A stretch of DNA of 64,000 nt from Microbacterium maritypicum MF109 (GTDB lineage Bacteria; Actinomycetota; Actinomycetes; Actinomycetales; Microbacteriaceae), in NCBI RefSeq assembly GCF_000455825.1, contig NZ_ATAO01000002.1:1-64000 (forward strand), in the 5' to 3' direction. How positions within the stretch are numbered: position 1 is the first letter of the stretch; each line of letters begins with the position of its first letter. Under the pieces are notes generated by a model. The model did not search any database. It had not been told where the DNA came from and saw only the letters and a program-made list of their open reading frames with translations. A program made the position numbers and the translations under genes. This document shows, one piece after another, positions 16,117 through 25,145 of the stretch.

Positions 16117-16940
16117 ACATCACCCTCGCCGCCCCTCGCTCCGCGGCACCTGCCCTCCCCGCCCCTTCACCGCGCCCGCGCCTGCGAGGCCTCACCGCCG
16201 AGGCGGTGTTCGTCGGTCGCAGCCTGCGCCACTCGCTGAGGGACGGCGAATCGCTGCTCATGGCGATCATGCTGCCCGTCATGCTCATGCTCATGTTCAC
16301 GTGGGTGTTCGGCGGAGCGATCGATCCGTCCGGCGCCTACGTCGACTACGTGGTGCCCGGCATCATCCTCACCTGCGCGGGGTTCGGAGCCTCCTCCACC
16401 GCCGTGTATGTCGCGAACGACATGCGCACCGGCATCATCGACCGGTTCCGCACGATGCCGCTGCGAGCGGGGGCGGTGCTGACCGGGCACGTCGTCGCGA
16501 GCGTGCTGCGCAACCTCATCGCCACGGCGATCGTGATCGGCGTAGGAGTGCTCGTCGGCTTCCGTCCAAGCGCGAACGCAGGGGAGTGGGTGGGGCTCGC
16601 CGCCCTGATCGCGCTGTACATCCTCGCGATCACGTATCTGTTCGCCGCCATCGGTCTTGCCGCAGGAAGCCCGGAAGGGGCGAACGGCTACGGCTTCGTG
16701 CTGCTCTTCCTCCCCTACCTGTCCAGTGCGTTCGTCCCGGTGGCGAGCATGCCGGAGTGGTTGCAGCCGGTTGCCGCGACTCAACCGATCACACCCATCG
16801 TGGAGACGATCCGCGGGCTGCTCACTGATGCCCCCGTGCAGGGCGAGGCATGGTGGGCGACCGGCTGGTGCGTCGTCATCCTCGCGATCGCGGTCGCCTG
16901 GGGCGCGTGGCTCTTCCGCCGCAAAGCCGGGCGACGCTGA
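16113..16940 (+). CDS. DrrB-like ABC-2 exporter permease
   Basis: ABC-2 type membrane protein of 275 residues with six hydrophobic helices and the family signature around LAAGSPEGANGYGFVLLFLPYLSSAFVPV and LQPVAATQPITPIVETIRGLL. A proline/arginine-rich cytoplasmic N terminus precedes the first helix. Forms the efflux channel with the DrrA-like ATPase, whose stop codon it overlaps. Substrate unknown; organisation (TetR divergent, DrrAB) suggests self-protection against an antibiotic-like compound. Confidence 0.9.
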   Translation: MNITLAAPRSAAPALPAPSPRPRLRGLTAEAVFVGRSLRHSLRDGESLLMAIMLPVMLMLMFTWVFGGAIDPSGAYVDYVVPGIILTCAGFGASSTAVYVANDMRTGIIDRFRTMPLRAGAVLTGHVVASVLRNLIATAIVIGVGVLVGFRPSANAGEWVGLAALIALYILAITYLFAAIGLAAGSPEGANGYGFVLLFLPYLSSAFVPVASMPEWLQPVAATQPITPIVETIRGLLTDAPVQGEAWWATGWCVVILAIAVAWGAWLFRRKAGRR

Positions 16941-17097
16941 GCGGACCGGCGGCAGCGGGCATCCCCCGCGAAGACATATCCCCGCGGAGCCCACATCCCA
17001 GCGGAGACATAGGCGTTCTGCGGCTTTCGCTCATCTGCCGCTGGGACTGTTGACGCAGGGCTCGTGCTGGCACCGCCGAGTCCGCCCCGGGTGTGGG
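16941..17097. other. intergenic region after the exporter operon
   Basis: No gene is supported here. It contains an imperfect long inverted repeat with 8-bp perfect outer arms CCCAGCGG (16997-17004) and CCGCTGGG (17038-17045), and the similar pieces GACATATCCCCGCGGA and CACATCCCAGCGGA. The arms may add to termination of the exporter transcript. Confidence 0.4.
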
Positions 17098-17158
17098 GAC
17101 CCGCACCTCGCCCCTGACGACAAGCCCCCCTGTCGTCAGGGGCGAGTCGTTGCGGGTC
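17098..17158. terminator. bidirectional terminator
   Basis: Perfect 15-bp stem CTCGCCCCTGACGAC (17107-17121) with its complement (17132-17146), extended by GACCCGCA/TGCGGGTC outside. It overlaps the last codons of the DUF2071 gene and lies 3' of the exporter operon. Confidence 0.8.
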
Positions 17159-17846
17159 TCCGCCAGCTGACGGGGAGATCGCGCATCACCAGAGCGCTGT
17201 CGATCTGCGCGGCGCCCTGCGGAAGCCCGTCGAAGAACGACGACCTGACCTCGTTCACGCGGCCCGCCTCCACGGCCCAGCGCGCCGCGGACAGCTCTAC
17301 GGCCTCCGCTCCCCTGCCGTCGCGTCGCGGCGACCAGCCGGTGGCGCCGGCCCGGTAGAACCGTGAAGCGTCGCCCACTGTCGGGAAGAGCGAGCTCTCC
17401 CATTCCTCCGACACCTCGATGTCTGCGGAGACGCTCGCGTCGGACGCCTGCATCCGGACCTGGATTCGCGAGTCGGTCTCGTCGATGTCGAACCGCGCGC
17501 GCCGCTGCACGCCGGGGAAGAACCGACCCCCGCCGATGACGGGCACGATGTCCGAGGAGTGCCGCTCGATCACGTAGACACCCGTGCGCGTGGTCCCGCC
17601 CTCGTCCCACTCGACCGCGAACCGGTGCGCGGCGTTCTCCGTGGAGATGCCCCACCGCGGTCGCAGCCAACCGGGACGCAGCTCCGTCAGCGCGATCAGG
17701 CACACCCCGCCGACCGCGCTCCCGTCGATGAGCTGCGGGCGGAAGGGGGCGGGGATCATCTCGCCGGCCACCGACGGATCGACCCGATACGTCAGCAGCA
17801 GACGGCGCCGCATACGGCCGCGAAGTGTGCGCATGAGGAGGTTCAT
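17136..17846 (-). CDS. DUF2071 / YqjF-like protein
   Basis: A 236-residue cytoplasmic protein of the DUF2071 (YqjF) group, related in fold to acetoacetate decarboxylase. The typical start LLTYRVDPSVAGEMIPAPFRPQ and VYVIERHSSDIVPVIGGGRFFPG are seen, but no established catalytic lysine assignment can be made. Function unknown. TAAATT ends six bases before the ATG, so translation may be leaderless; the last codons form part of a terminator stem. Regulation may involve the inverted repeat just upstream. Confidence 0.82.
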   Translation of the reverse strand: MNLLMRTLRGRMRRRLLLTYRVDPSVAGEMIPAPFRPQLIDGSAVGGVCLIALTELRPGWLRPRWGISTENAAHRFAVEWDEGGTTRTGVYVIERHSSDIVPVIGGGRFFPGVQRRARFDIDETDSRIQVRMQASDASVSADIEVSEEWESSLFPTVGDASRFYRAGATGWSPRRDGRGAEAVELSAARWAVEAGRVNEVRSSFFDGLPQGAAQIDSALVMRDLPVSWRRPATTRP

Positions 17847-17852
17847 GCCTAG

Positions 17853-17881
17853 AATTTAACAGCTTTGCTAAATAGCTACAA
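17853..17881 (-). promoter_or_regulatory. promoter with operator-like repeat for the DUF2071 gene
   Basis: Minus-strand TTGTAG (17876-17881), 17-base spacer and TAAATT (17853-17858). TTTAACA (17855-17861) and TGCTAAA (17866-17872) form a 6/7 inverted repeat across the spacer. Confidence 0.45.
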
Positions 17882-17916
17882 GCCTTTGATGCGGTCGTTC
17901 GGCGTCGCTCGAACCG

Positions 17917-18327
17917 TCACGCTCCGAGCCGCTTGAGCGCGTTCGCGACGACGTGCTTCGCGGAGGCGGCCGCCCGTCCGACGACCTCGGCGGCATGCGC
18001 CGCGCTTTCGGGAACCGCGTGGTAATCGATGTCGGGTGCGCTGTCGCCGTAGGCGTCGACCAGGAACGGCACCAGCCAGTCGTCCACGACTTCGAGCGGC
18101 TCGACCGCGAGGCTGTAGAAACGGCGCTGACCGTCTTCGCGCACGGTGACCAGCTCGGCGTCGCGCAGCACCTTCAGGTGCTTCGACACGGTGGGCTGGC
18201 TGATGCCCAGATCGGCGACGATCTGGCTGACGCTGGTGCCGGCCTCCCCTTCGGTCGTGCGCCGCAGCAGGAGCTGGAGGATGTCTCGCCTCGTACCGTC
18301 TGCGATCACGTCGAAGATGTCCGTCAT
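17917..18327 (-). CDS. ArsR-type winged-helix repressor
   Basis: About 136 residues. The N-terminal winged helix (DIFDVIADGTRRDILQLLLRR, then VSQIVADLGISQPTVSKHLKVLRDAELVTVREDGQRRFYSL) is an ArsR/SmtB fold without the metal-binding ELCVCDL motif. The C-terminal helices (VPESAAHAAEVVGRAAASAKHVV) are unassigned. ATG 18327 is favoured because TACCCT ends six bases before it, giving a leaderless start; no Shine-Dalgarno is present. It is divergent from trkH and may control it or the neighbouring genes; not proven. Confidence 0.87.
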   Translation of the reverse strand: MTDIFDVIADGTRRDILQLLLRRTTEGEAGTSVSQIVADLGISQPTVSKHLKVLRDAELVTVREDGQRRFYSLAVEPLEVVDDWLVPFLVDAYGDSAPDIDYHAVPESAAHAAEVVGRAAASAKHVVANALKRLGA

Positions 18328-18433
18328 GAGTTCAGGGTAGTCGTCCCCGGCACGGAGTACCATGACGAAGGCTCGGCGACAGGCGCCGTGCGGTCGCTCG
18401 GCGCGACCGAAGGAGAAACCAGAGGGGGCAGCG

Positions 18434-19864
18434 ATGTCGGGCATCGTTTCGGCGTCGTCCCCGCGGCAGAGCCTGAAGAGTGCGGCCGGATGGGTCAAGC
18501 ACCTCGTCACCTCGTCGCCGTCGCGCTTCGCGATCGTCGTCTTCGCGCTGCTGATCCTCGTGTTCACGGTTCTCCTCTCCCTGCCGATCGCCTCCGCGAG
18601 CGGCACGGTCACGCCGCTGAGCGACGCTCTCTTCACCGCTGTCTCCACCATCTGCGTCACCGGACTCGCAACGGTCGACATGGCCAACTACTGGTCCCCC
18701 TTCGGACACGTCGTGGTGTTCCTGGGCGTGAACATCGGCGCCCTGGGTGTCCTCACCCTCGCGTCTCTCATGGGCATGCTGATCTCGAAGCGCCTCGGCC
18801 TGCGTGCCAAGCTGATGGCCGCCGGCGACACGAATCCGATGCGCGCGCACGGCGGCGTGGTCAACGAGAGCCAGACCGTGCGGCTCGGCGAAGTCGGCCA
18901 GCTGCTGACCACCGTCGCCGTCTCGGCGCTCATCATCGAGGCGTCGCTCGCGATCCTCCTCTACCCCGCGCTCGTGATGGCCGGGGTCGACCCGATCGCG
19001 GCGCTCTGGGAGGCGCCCTACTTCGCGGCGATGGCGTTCACGAACACCGGCTTCGCTCCCAACGACGGCGGCGTCGCGGTGTTCGCCGACGACTACCTGG
19101 TGCTCTCACTCCTCATGGTGGGCGTCTTCCTCGGCAGCATCGGCTTCCCCGTCATCTACACGCTCGCCAAGCACGTCTGGCACGTGAAGCGCTGGTCTCT
19201 GCACACCAAGCTCACCCTCGTCACGACCATCCTCCTGTTCATCCTGGGCGCGGCCGTCTTCGTCATCCTCGAGTTCAACAACCCGAAGACCTTCGGCTCC
19301 ATGGACGCCACCGACACCACCTTCCAGGCGTTCTTCCTCTCGGCGATGACCAGATCCGGCGGTTTCAACGTGATCGAGATGGACGACCTGAACGGGTCCT
19401 CCCTGCTCGCGGCCAGCATGCTGATGTTCGTCGGCGGCGGCTCGGCGTCGACGGCCGGCGGCATCAAGGTGACCACCCTCGCCGTGCTCGCCATCGCCGT
19501 GTGGTCCGAGGCCAAGGGCCGTCAGTCCGTCGAGGCGTTCGGCCGCCGCATCCCGAGCGACGTGCAGCGCGTGGCCCTCAGCGTCGTCGCGTGGGGGGCC
19601 ACGATCGTCGCGCTGTCGACGATCGTCATCGCCCAGATCACCAAGGCCGATATCAGCCACGTGCTGTTCGACGTGATCTCGGCGTTCGGCACGGTCGGCC
19701 TGTCGACGGGGCTCACCGCGGAACTTCCCGATTCGGCCTCGTACGTGATGGCCGCGACCATCTTCATGGGCCGCGTTGGTACAGTGACACTCGCCGCGGC
19801 GGTCGCCGCGACATCGCGAACGCAGTACTACTCACTGCCCGTGGAAAGGCCGATCGTTGGTTGA
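18434..19864 (+). CDS. TrkH/KtrB potassium channel subunit
   Basis: Potassium uptake membrane protein of 476 residues. Four pore loops are visible with selectivity-filter glycines: STICVTGLATVD, FTNTGFAPND, TRSGGFNVIEMDDL and FGTVGLSTGLT. Start ATG 18434 has a strong AGAGGGGG; in-frame codons from 18362 would add a basic leader and are less likely. It works with the cytoplasmic TrkA-type gating protein encoded next, whose start lies inside its last codons, so the pair is translationally coupled. Confidence 0.92.
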   Translation: MSGIVSASSPRQSLKSAAGWVKHLVTSSPSRFAIVVFALLILVFTVLLSLPIASASGTVTPLSDALFTAVSTICVTGLATVDMANYWSPFGHVVVFLGVNIGALGVLTLASLMGMLISKRLGLRAKLMAAGDTNPMRAHGGVVNESQTVRLGEVGQLLTTVAVSALIIEASLAILLYPALVMAGVDPIAALWEAPYFAAMAFTNTGFAPNDGGVAVFADDYLVLSLLMVGVFLGSIGFPVIYTLAKHVWHVKRWSLHTKLTLVTTILLFILGAAVFVILEFNNPKTFGSMDATDTTFQAFFLSAMTRSGGFNVIEMDDLNGSSLLAASMLMFVGGGSASTAGGIKVTTLAVLAIAVWSEAKGRQSVEAFGRRIPSDVQRVALSVVAWGATIVALSTIVIAQITKADISHVLFDVISAFGTVGLSTGLTAELPDSASYVMAATIFMGRVGTVTLAAAVAATSRTQYYSLPVERPIVG

Positions 19865-20528
19865 AGTCCTGCGGGGCGACGCTCCCGTCCTCGTCATCGG
19901 TCTCGGCAGGTTCGGCGCTGCCTGCGCCGGAGAGCTCGATCGCCTCGACCGCGAGGTGCTCGCGATCGACGACAACCTCGAACTCGTGCAGAAGTGGTCC
20001 GACCGGGTCACGCACACCGTGCAGGCCGACGCGAAGAACATCGACGCGCTGCGTCAGATCGGCGCCCAGGACTTCCAGGTCGCGGTCGTCGCCGTCGGAT
20101 CCTCGATCGAGGCGTCGGTGCTGATCACCGCGAACCTCGTCGACCTGAAGGTGCCGCAGATCTGGGCCAAGGCCGTCTCCCAGTCGCACGGCAAGATCCT
20201 CGCCCGTGTCGGCGCCAACCACGTCATCTACCCCGAGCGCGAAGCGGGTGAGCGCGTGGCGCACCTCGTGAGCGGACGGATGCTCGACTTCATCCGCTTC
20301 GACGACGACTTCGTCCTCGCCAAGATGTACCCGCCGAAGTTCATCCGCGGCGTCGGACTGAACGAGTCCGGCGTGCGATCCAAGTACAAGGTCACCGTCG
20401 TCGGGGTGAAGAGTCCGGGCAAGCCGTTCCGCTACGCCGAGGCGAACACGATCGTGACGAACCACGACCTCATCATCGTCTCGGGCACCAACAGCGACAT
20501 CGAGCGCTTCGCCGGCCTCGACCGCTGA
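19857..20528 (+). CDS. TrkA/KtrA potassium uptake regulatory subunit
   Basis: Cytoplasmic gating subunit of 223 residues. RCK/TrkA-N Rossmann domain with GLGRFG near the N terminus (VLVIGLGRFGAACAGEL) followed by acidic LAIDDN for the nucleotide ribose, and a C-terminal TrkA-C domain (about 140-223). It binds nucleotides or c-di-AMP and opens the TrkH-type pore. Start is TTG 19857, eight bases inside the trkH 3' end, with GGAAAGG upstream; no better ATG or GTG exists nearby. Confidence 0.9.
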   Translation: MVEVLRGDAPVLVIGLGRFGAACAGELDRLDREVLAIDDNLELVQKWSDRVTHTVQADAKNIDALRQIGAQDFQVAVVAVGSSIEASVLITANLVDLKVPQIWAKAVSQSHGKILARVGANHVIYPEREAGERVAHLVSGRMLDFIRFDDDFVLAKMYPPKFIRGVGLNESGVRSKYKVTVVGVKSPGKPFRYAEANTIVTNHDLIIVSGTNSDIERFAGLDR

Positions 20529-20604
20529 CGACGCGTCGTCCGGTCTGCCGACTCCCCCTCGCGGCGGATGTGAGGGTCCCCGTCGTCGTGATGGGATGGG
20601 ACCC

Positions 20605-21381
20605 ATGACCGACCACACCGCGGCTCCTCCCGTCCTCGCCCTTCGCGGGCTTCGCAAGCAGTTCGGGCAGAAGGTCGCCGTCGACAGTCTCTCCCTCGAC
20701 GTGCCGGCCGGATCCATGCTGGGGCTGCTCGGCCCGAACGGGGCGGGCAAGACCACCACCCTCGCGATGGCCACGGGCCTGCTGCGTCCCGATGCGGGAA
20801 CCGCCTGGGTGCTCGGTGCGGACGTGTGGCAGAACCCCGCCGAGGCGAAGGCGCGTATGGGCGTGCTGCCCGACGGCATCCGCATGCTCGACCGACTGAC
20901 CGGCGCCGAGTTGCTGCGATACACCGGGCTCCTGCGCGGCATGGCCGAGGCGGACGTCGTCTCCCGGACCGTCGACCTGCTCGTGGCCCTCGGGCTCGCC
21001 GACGCCCGCGACACGCTCGTCGTCGACTACTCCGCGGGCATGCGCAAGAAGATCGGACTCGCCTGCGCGCTGATCCACGCTCCGCGCCTGCTCATCCTCG
21101 ACGAGCCGCTCGAGGCCGTGGACCCGGTGTCGGGCGAGACGATCCGGCAGATCCTGCGATCGTTCGTCGACGGCGGCGGCACGGTCGTGCTTTCCAGCCA
21201 CGTGATGGAACTCGTCGAATCGATGTGCGACAGAGTCGCCATCGTCGCCGAGGGACGCCTGCTCGCGCACGGCCCGCTCGACGAGGTGCGAGCCGGCCTC
21301 TCGCTGCAGCAGCGCTTCCTCACGCTCGTGGGCGCGCACGACCTCGGAACGGAGACGCTCGCATGGTTGCGCTCCTCGTAA
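20605..21381 (+). CDS. ABC-2 exporter ATPase
   Basis: ATPase of 258 residues with GPNGAGKT near residue 45, the weakly conserved signature YSAGMRKK, Walker B LLILDEPLEAVDP and switch region LSSHVMELVE. This is the CcmA-type subset of exporters. ATG 20605 is chosen; an ATG at 20596 would add three residues. It runs into the large membrane gene downstream with an overlap. Cargo unknown. Confidence 0.88.
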   Translation: MTDHTAAPPVLALRGLRKQFGQKVAVDSLSLDVPAGSMLGLLGPNGAGKTTTLAMATGLLRPDAGTAWVLGADVWQNPAEAKARMGVLPDGIRMLDRLTGAELLRYTGLLRGMAEADVVSRTVDLLVALGLADARDTLVVDYSAGMRKKIGLACALIHAPRLLILDEPLEAVDPVSGETIRQILRSFVDGGGTVVLSSHVMELVESMCDRVAIVAEGRLLAHGPLDEVRAGLSLQQRFLTLVGAHDLGTETLAWLRSS

Positions 21382-22955
21382 GTCTGCGCTGGCGGCAGCT
21401 CCGCCATCAGTTGTCCCGCAATCCCTGGATGATCGTCACCTTGATCATCACGGGCATGGTCGCGCTCGGGCTCCTCGCCGGACTCACCGCCGGACTCGTC
21501 GCGCTGCGCTTCGCCGCGCCCGACGGCGCCGTCACCGCCATCGTGCTCACCGGCTCGGTGATCGTGCTCGGGTGGTGGATCGGGTCGATCCTGGTCAGCG
21601 CCGACGACTCGCTCGCTCCCGAGCGCTTCGCTCTGCTGCCCGTGACCGCAACCGCACTGCTGCCGGGTTTCGTCGTCGCCGGCGCCACGACCATCGGTGG
21701 CATCGGCACCACGGTCGCCCTGCTGCTGATGCTGCTCGGCTGGTCGGTCAGCATGCCCGCTCTGTTGAGCGCCGTGATCATGATCCCGGTGGCCGTCAGC
21801 ACCTGTGTGCTCGGTGCCCGCGTGGTGAGCGGCCTCCTCGCCGGCTGGCTGGCGCGCCGCAGCACACGCGACCTGGTGCTGACCCTCGGCGTGCTGCTCG
21901 CCGCCTCGTCCGGCCTCATCCTCAACCTGGGGATCGGGGCCTTGACCAGGGTCGGTGACGTCGGAGAGGCGTTCACCACCATCGCCGACATCGCCGCCTG
22001 GACACCGGTGGGTGCCGTATTCGGGGTGTCCGCCGCGGCCGCACAGGGTGACATCCTCACCGCCGCGCTCCGACTGCTGATCGCCCTCGCGACGGTGGTC
22101 GTGCTGTGGTTCGCGTCGCAGCGGCTGCTGGCCGCGCGACTCGTCTCGCCGATCCAGAGCAGCGGGGGCGGACGGGTGCGTTCCGGCGGTCTGCTCGACC
22201 GGGTGCTGCCGGCGAACTCGATGGGGGCGATCGCCGCACGGTCGCTGCGCTACTTCCGTCGTGATCCGCGCCAACTGGTCAACATCGTGATGCTCCTGCT
22301 GCTGCCGGCGATCTTCATCGGCATCGCGCTGATGAACGGTCTGCAGGAGGAGGCGATCGGCTTCGCCCCGGCCATCACCCTGATCCCCGCGATCAACGCC
22401 CTGCTCGCCGGAACAATCGTGCAGATGGCGATCGCCTACGACAACGATGCCGTCGCCATCCATATCCTCACCGGGGTCAGCGGTGCCGCCGACCGCGCGG
22501 GACGCCTGCTCGGCTTCGGGCTGATCGCGGTTCCGGTGACGATCGTGCTGTGCGTGGCGACCTGCCTCCTCGCCGGACGTCCCGACCTGCTGCCGGGCAG
22601 TCTCGGCGCCGCTCTCGGCCTGACGGCGATCGCCGGCGGCGCCGGCGCATGGGTGGGGAGCTTCCTCCCCGGACGCGCACCCGCCCCGGGGGCGAATCCC
22701 TTCGGACGCGGCTCGTCCGGAGGAGTGCAGTCGTTGCTCGCGATGATCATCATCGGTCCGATCACGCTCGCCCTCGGTGCCCCCGCACTCGGATTCGCGA
22801 TCGCGGCGATCTGGAACCCCGCCCTCGGCTGGGTCAGCCTCGCATGCGGCATCGCGTTCGGCGGACTGGCGATCTGGGGTGGAACCGTGCTCGGCGGGAG
22901 GGTCCTGGATCGTCGCTGGCCCGAGGTGCTCGCCGACGTGTCCAGCGAGAGCTGA
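21363..22955 (+). CDS. large ABC-2 type exporter membrane subunit
   Basis: Integral membrane protein of 530 residues with about twelve hydrophobic segments, beginning VALLVSLRWRQLRHQLSRNPWM and ending in VLGGRVLDRRWPEVLADV. The two halves (20-250 and 280-520) look like fused permease units. ATG 21363 lies 19 bases inside the ATPase gene end, showing translational coupling. It forms an exporter with that ATPase. I do not recognise a substrate; neighbouring trk genes give no hint. Confidence 0.85.
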   Translation: MVALLVSLRWRQLRHQLSRNPWMIVTLIITGMVALGLLAGLTAGLVALRFAAPDGAVTAIVLTGSVIVLGWWIGSILVSADDSLAPERFALLPVTATALLPGFVVAGATTIGGIGTTVALLLMLLGWSVSMPALLSAVIMIPVAVSTCVLGARVVSGLLAGWLARRSTRDLVLTLGVLLAASSGLILNLGIGALTRVGDVGEAFTTIADIAAWTPVGAVFGVSAAAAQGDILTAALRLLIALATVVVLWFASQRLLAARLVSPIQSSGGGRVRSGGLLDRVLPANSMGAIAARSLRYFRRDPRQLVNIVMLLLLPAIFIGIALMNGLQEEAIGFAPAITLIPAINALLAGTIVQMAIAYDNDAVAIHILTGVSGAADRAGRLLGFGLIAVPVTIVLCVATCLLAGRPDLLPGSLGAALGLTAIAGGAGAWVGSFLPGRAPAPGANPFGRGSSGGVQSLLAMIIIGPITLALGAPALGFAIAAIWNPALGWVSLACGIAFGGLAIWGGTVLGGRVLDRRWPEVLADVSSES

Positions 22956-22971
22956 GCGAGACCGGAACCCG

Positions 22972-23259
22972 TCAGGCGTCGATGTCGAGGATGACCTCGA
23001 TCACGTCATCCACGCCGAGGCCCTCGCGGTCCTGGAGCGCCTTCTTGATCGGCACGATGTATCCGCCGTCCTTCGGCCACAGGGCGGTGGTCACCGTGGT
23101 CTCACCGACAGTGACCGATGCGGGGATCATGCCCCACCCGTACGTGACGACGGAAGCGATCTCGTGGATCAGCTCGCTCTCGGCGGCTGGCACCGTGACG
23201 AAATGGAACGGCGCGGGACCGCGCCAGTACCAGATCGCGCCCTCGATCCGCAGTCGCAT
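22972..23259 (-). CDS. DUF1905 protein
   Basis: Small 95-residue protein of the DUF1905 family, a compact beta-rich fold: FHFVTVPAAESELIHEI, then GWGMIPASVTVGETTVTTALWPKDGGYIVPIKKALQ. Some relatives are fused to a YdeI-type domain; none here. Function unknown. The gene starts three bases after the GTG adjacent to the proC stop, so it is probably read from the proC transcript. GTG 23262 is an alternative start adding one residue. Confidence 0.85.
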   Translation of the reverse strand: MRLRIEGAIWYWRGPAPFHFVTVPAAESELIHEIASVVTYGWGMIPASVTVGETTVTTALWPKDGGYIVPIKKALQDREGLGVDDVIEVILDIDA

Positions 23260-23262
23260 CAC

Positions 23263-24102
23263 TCACGCCCCGGCGGCGAGTTCCCTGGCACGCGCGAGAG
23301 CCGCAGCGGCGGCATCGGCGAAGGTGCGCTCGAGATGCGCGTCCTGCAGCACGGCGACCGCACGCTCGGTCGTCCCCTTCGGACTGGTGACCCGACGACG
23401 AAGTTCCGTCGGGTCCTCGCCCGAGGCGTCGAGCAGCGCCGTCGCGCCGATGAACGTCTGCTCGACCATCAGGCGGGCATCGGCGTCGTCGAACCCCATG
23501 CCGACGGCGGCCTTCGTGAACTCCTCGATCAGCAGGTAGACGTACGCCGGACCGGAACCCGAGATCGTCGACAGCGCATCGATCTGCGACTCGGGCACCT
23601 CGACCACGGCTCCGACGGTCTGGAAGAGGCGACGCACCAGAGCCAGGTCGTCGTCCGAGACCGCGGCGCCTGCCGCGATTCCCGTGACCCCCTTGCGGAC
23701 GGTCGACGGGGTGTTGGGCATCGAGCGGATGACGCGGGCATCCGCACCGAGCACGTCGGCGAAGGTCTGCAGCGTGACGCCGGCGGCGACGCTCACCACG
23801 ATCGTGTCGGCGGCGAGGTGCGGGGCGATCTCGCGGAGCAGGTCGGGCACCATGGCCGGCTTCACGCCGACCAGCACGATGCGGGCGCCCTCCACCGCCT
23901 CGGCATTGCCGTCCGGCCGCTCGGCGAGCGCGATGCTCGTGACGCCGTCGAGTCCGGCGAAGGCCTCCGCCTTCTCCGCGGTGCGGTTCGTCGCGGCGAT
24001 GCCGCCGTCGATGGGGATACCCGAGGCGACCACCCCACGGAGGATCGCACCACCCATCGAGCCGGCACCGAGGAAAGCGAGCGAAGGAAGCGAGTCAGCC
24101 AT
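23263..24102 (-). CDS. proC: pyrroline-5-carboxylate reductase
   Basis: Last enzyme of proline synthesis, reducing pyrroline-5-carboxylate with NAD(P)H. 279 residues, normal length. N-terminal dinucleotide motif FLGAGSMGGAI (residues 10-20), middle VVSVAAGVTL and VIRSMPNTPSTVRKGVT, and the C-terminal proline-binding signature ALSTISGSGPAYVYLLIEEFTKAA are all present. TAGGAT ends six bases before the ATG, indicating a leaderless start. Divergent from a cation efflux gene; co-directional DUF1905 gene follows directly. Confidence 0.95.
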   Translation of the reverse strand: MADSLPSLAFLGAGSMGGAILRGVVASGIPIDGGIAATNRTAEKAEAFAGLDGVTSIALAERPDGNAEAVEGARIVLVGVKPAMVPDLLREIAPHLAADTIVVSVAAGVTLQTFADVLGADARVIRSMPNTPSTVRKGVTGIAAGAAVSDDDLALVRRLFQTVGAVVEVPESQIDALSTISGSGPAYVYLLIEEFTKAAVGMGFDDADARLMVEQTFIGATALLDASGEDPTELRRRVTSPKGTTERAVAVLQDAHLERTFADAAAAALARARELAAGA

Positions 24103-24161
24103 GTCGTCATCCTACGGCGGGCACTCCGACATCCTCGGGCGGGCGGTTCTAGACTCGTCCC
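24103..24161. promoter_or_regulatory. divergent leaderless promoters of proC and the cation efflux gene
   Basis: Towards the right, TAGACT (24150-24155) ends six bases before the ATG at 24162, with CCGACA (24126-24131) 18 bases upstream. Towards the left, minus-strand TAGGAT (24109-24114) ends six bases before the proC ATG. No Shine-Dalgarno on either side. Confidence 0.6.
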
Positions 24162-25133
24162 ATGAGTGCATCCGGAGGCAACAAGGCCATCGTCGCGGCG
24201 TTCCTGGCGAACATGGGCATCGCCCTCGCGAAGTTCATCGCCTGGGCCCTCTCCGGGTCTGCCTCGATGCTCGCGGAGGCGATCCACTCCGTCGCCGACT
24301 CCGGAAACCAGCTGCTGCTGATGCTGGGAGGGCGCAAGGCCCGACGCGAGGCCGACCGTGCGCACCCGTTCGGGTACGGGCGAGAGCGCTACGTCTACGC
24401 CTTCGTCGTCTCGATCATCCTCTTCTCGGTCGGCGGCCTCTTCGCGATCTACGAAGGCGTCGAGAAGCTCACGAATCCGCACGAGCTCGACAAGACGTGG
24501 TGGTGGCTGCCGCTCGTCGTGCTCGTCGTCGCGATCGGGCTCGAATCCTTCTCGCTGCGCACCGCCGTGCGCGAGAGCAACCTCGTGCGGGAGAAGGGCC
24601 AGTCGTGGGTGTCGTTCGTGCGTCGTTCGAAGGCACCTGAGCTCCCGGTCGTGCTGCTCGAAGACGTGGGAGCGCTGACCGGCCTCACGTTCGCCCTTCT
24701 CGGCGTCGGCCTCACCCTCATCACGGGCAACCCGATGTTCGATGCACTCGGCACCGTGATGATCGGTGTGCTGCTGGTGCTGATCGCGATCGTGCTGGGC
24801 GTCGAGACGAAGAGCCTCCTGGTCGGTGAAGGCGCGACGCAGGCGGACCACGACCGTATCGTGGACGCGATCAACGCGGGCGATGAGATCGAGAAGATCA
24901 TCCACATGAAGACGCTCTACCTCGGCCCGGACGAGCTGATGGTCGCCGCGAAGATCGCGCTGAACGCCGACAAGCCGCTGCGCGAGGCCGCCGACGACAT
25001 CAACGCGATCGAGGCCCGTATCCGCGAGGCCGTTCCGGTGGCGCGGATCGTCTACATCGAGCCCGACGTGTACCGCCCGGCGATCGACCCCGAGCCCTCG
25101 ACCGACGTCTTCGTGCTGAAGTCGTCCGACTGA
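24162..25133 (+). CDS. cation diffusion facilitator transporter
   Basis: Metal efflux protein of 323 residues with about six membrane helices. The metal site is the H-x3-D motif in helix II (AEAIHSVADSGNQ, His42 and Asp46); the partner in helix V is less typical (LLEDVGALTG). The C-terminal cytoplasmic metallochaperone-like domain starts near residue 220 (LLVGEGATQADHDRI). Exports Zn, Fe, Mn or Co by proton exchange; which metal is not clear. Probably leaderless. Confidence 0.9.
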   Translation: MSASGGNKAIVAAFLANMGIALAKFIAWALSGSASMLAEAIHSVADSGNQLLLMLGGRKARREADRAHPFGYGRERYVYAFVVSIILFSVGGLFAIYEGVEKLTNPHELDKTWWWLPLVVLVVAIGLESFSLRTAVRESNLVREKGQSWVSFVRRSKAPELPVVLLEDVGALTGLTFALLGVGLTLITGNPMFDALGTVMIGVLLVLIAIVLGVETKSLLVGEGATQADHDRIVDAINAGDEIEKIIHMKTLYLGPDELMVAAKIALNADKPLREAADDINAIEARIREAVPVARIVYIEPDVYRPAIDPEPSTDVFVLKSSD

Positions 25134-25145
25134 GCGGAGCTCGAC

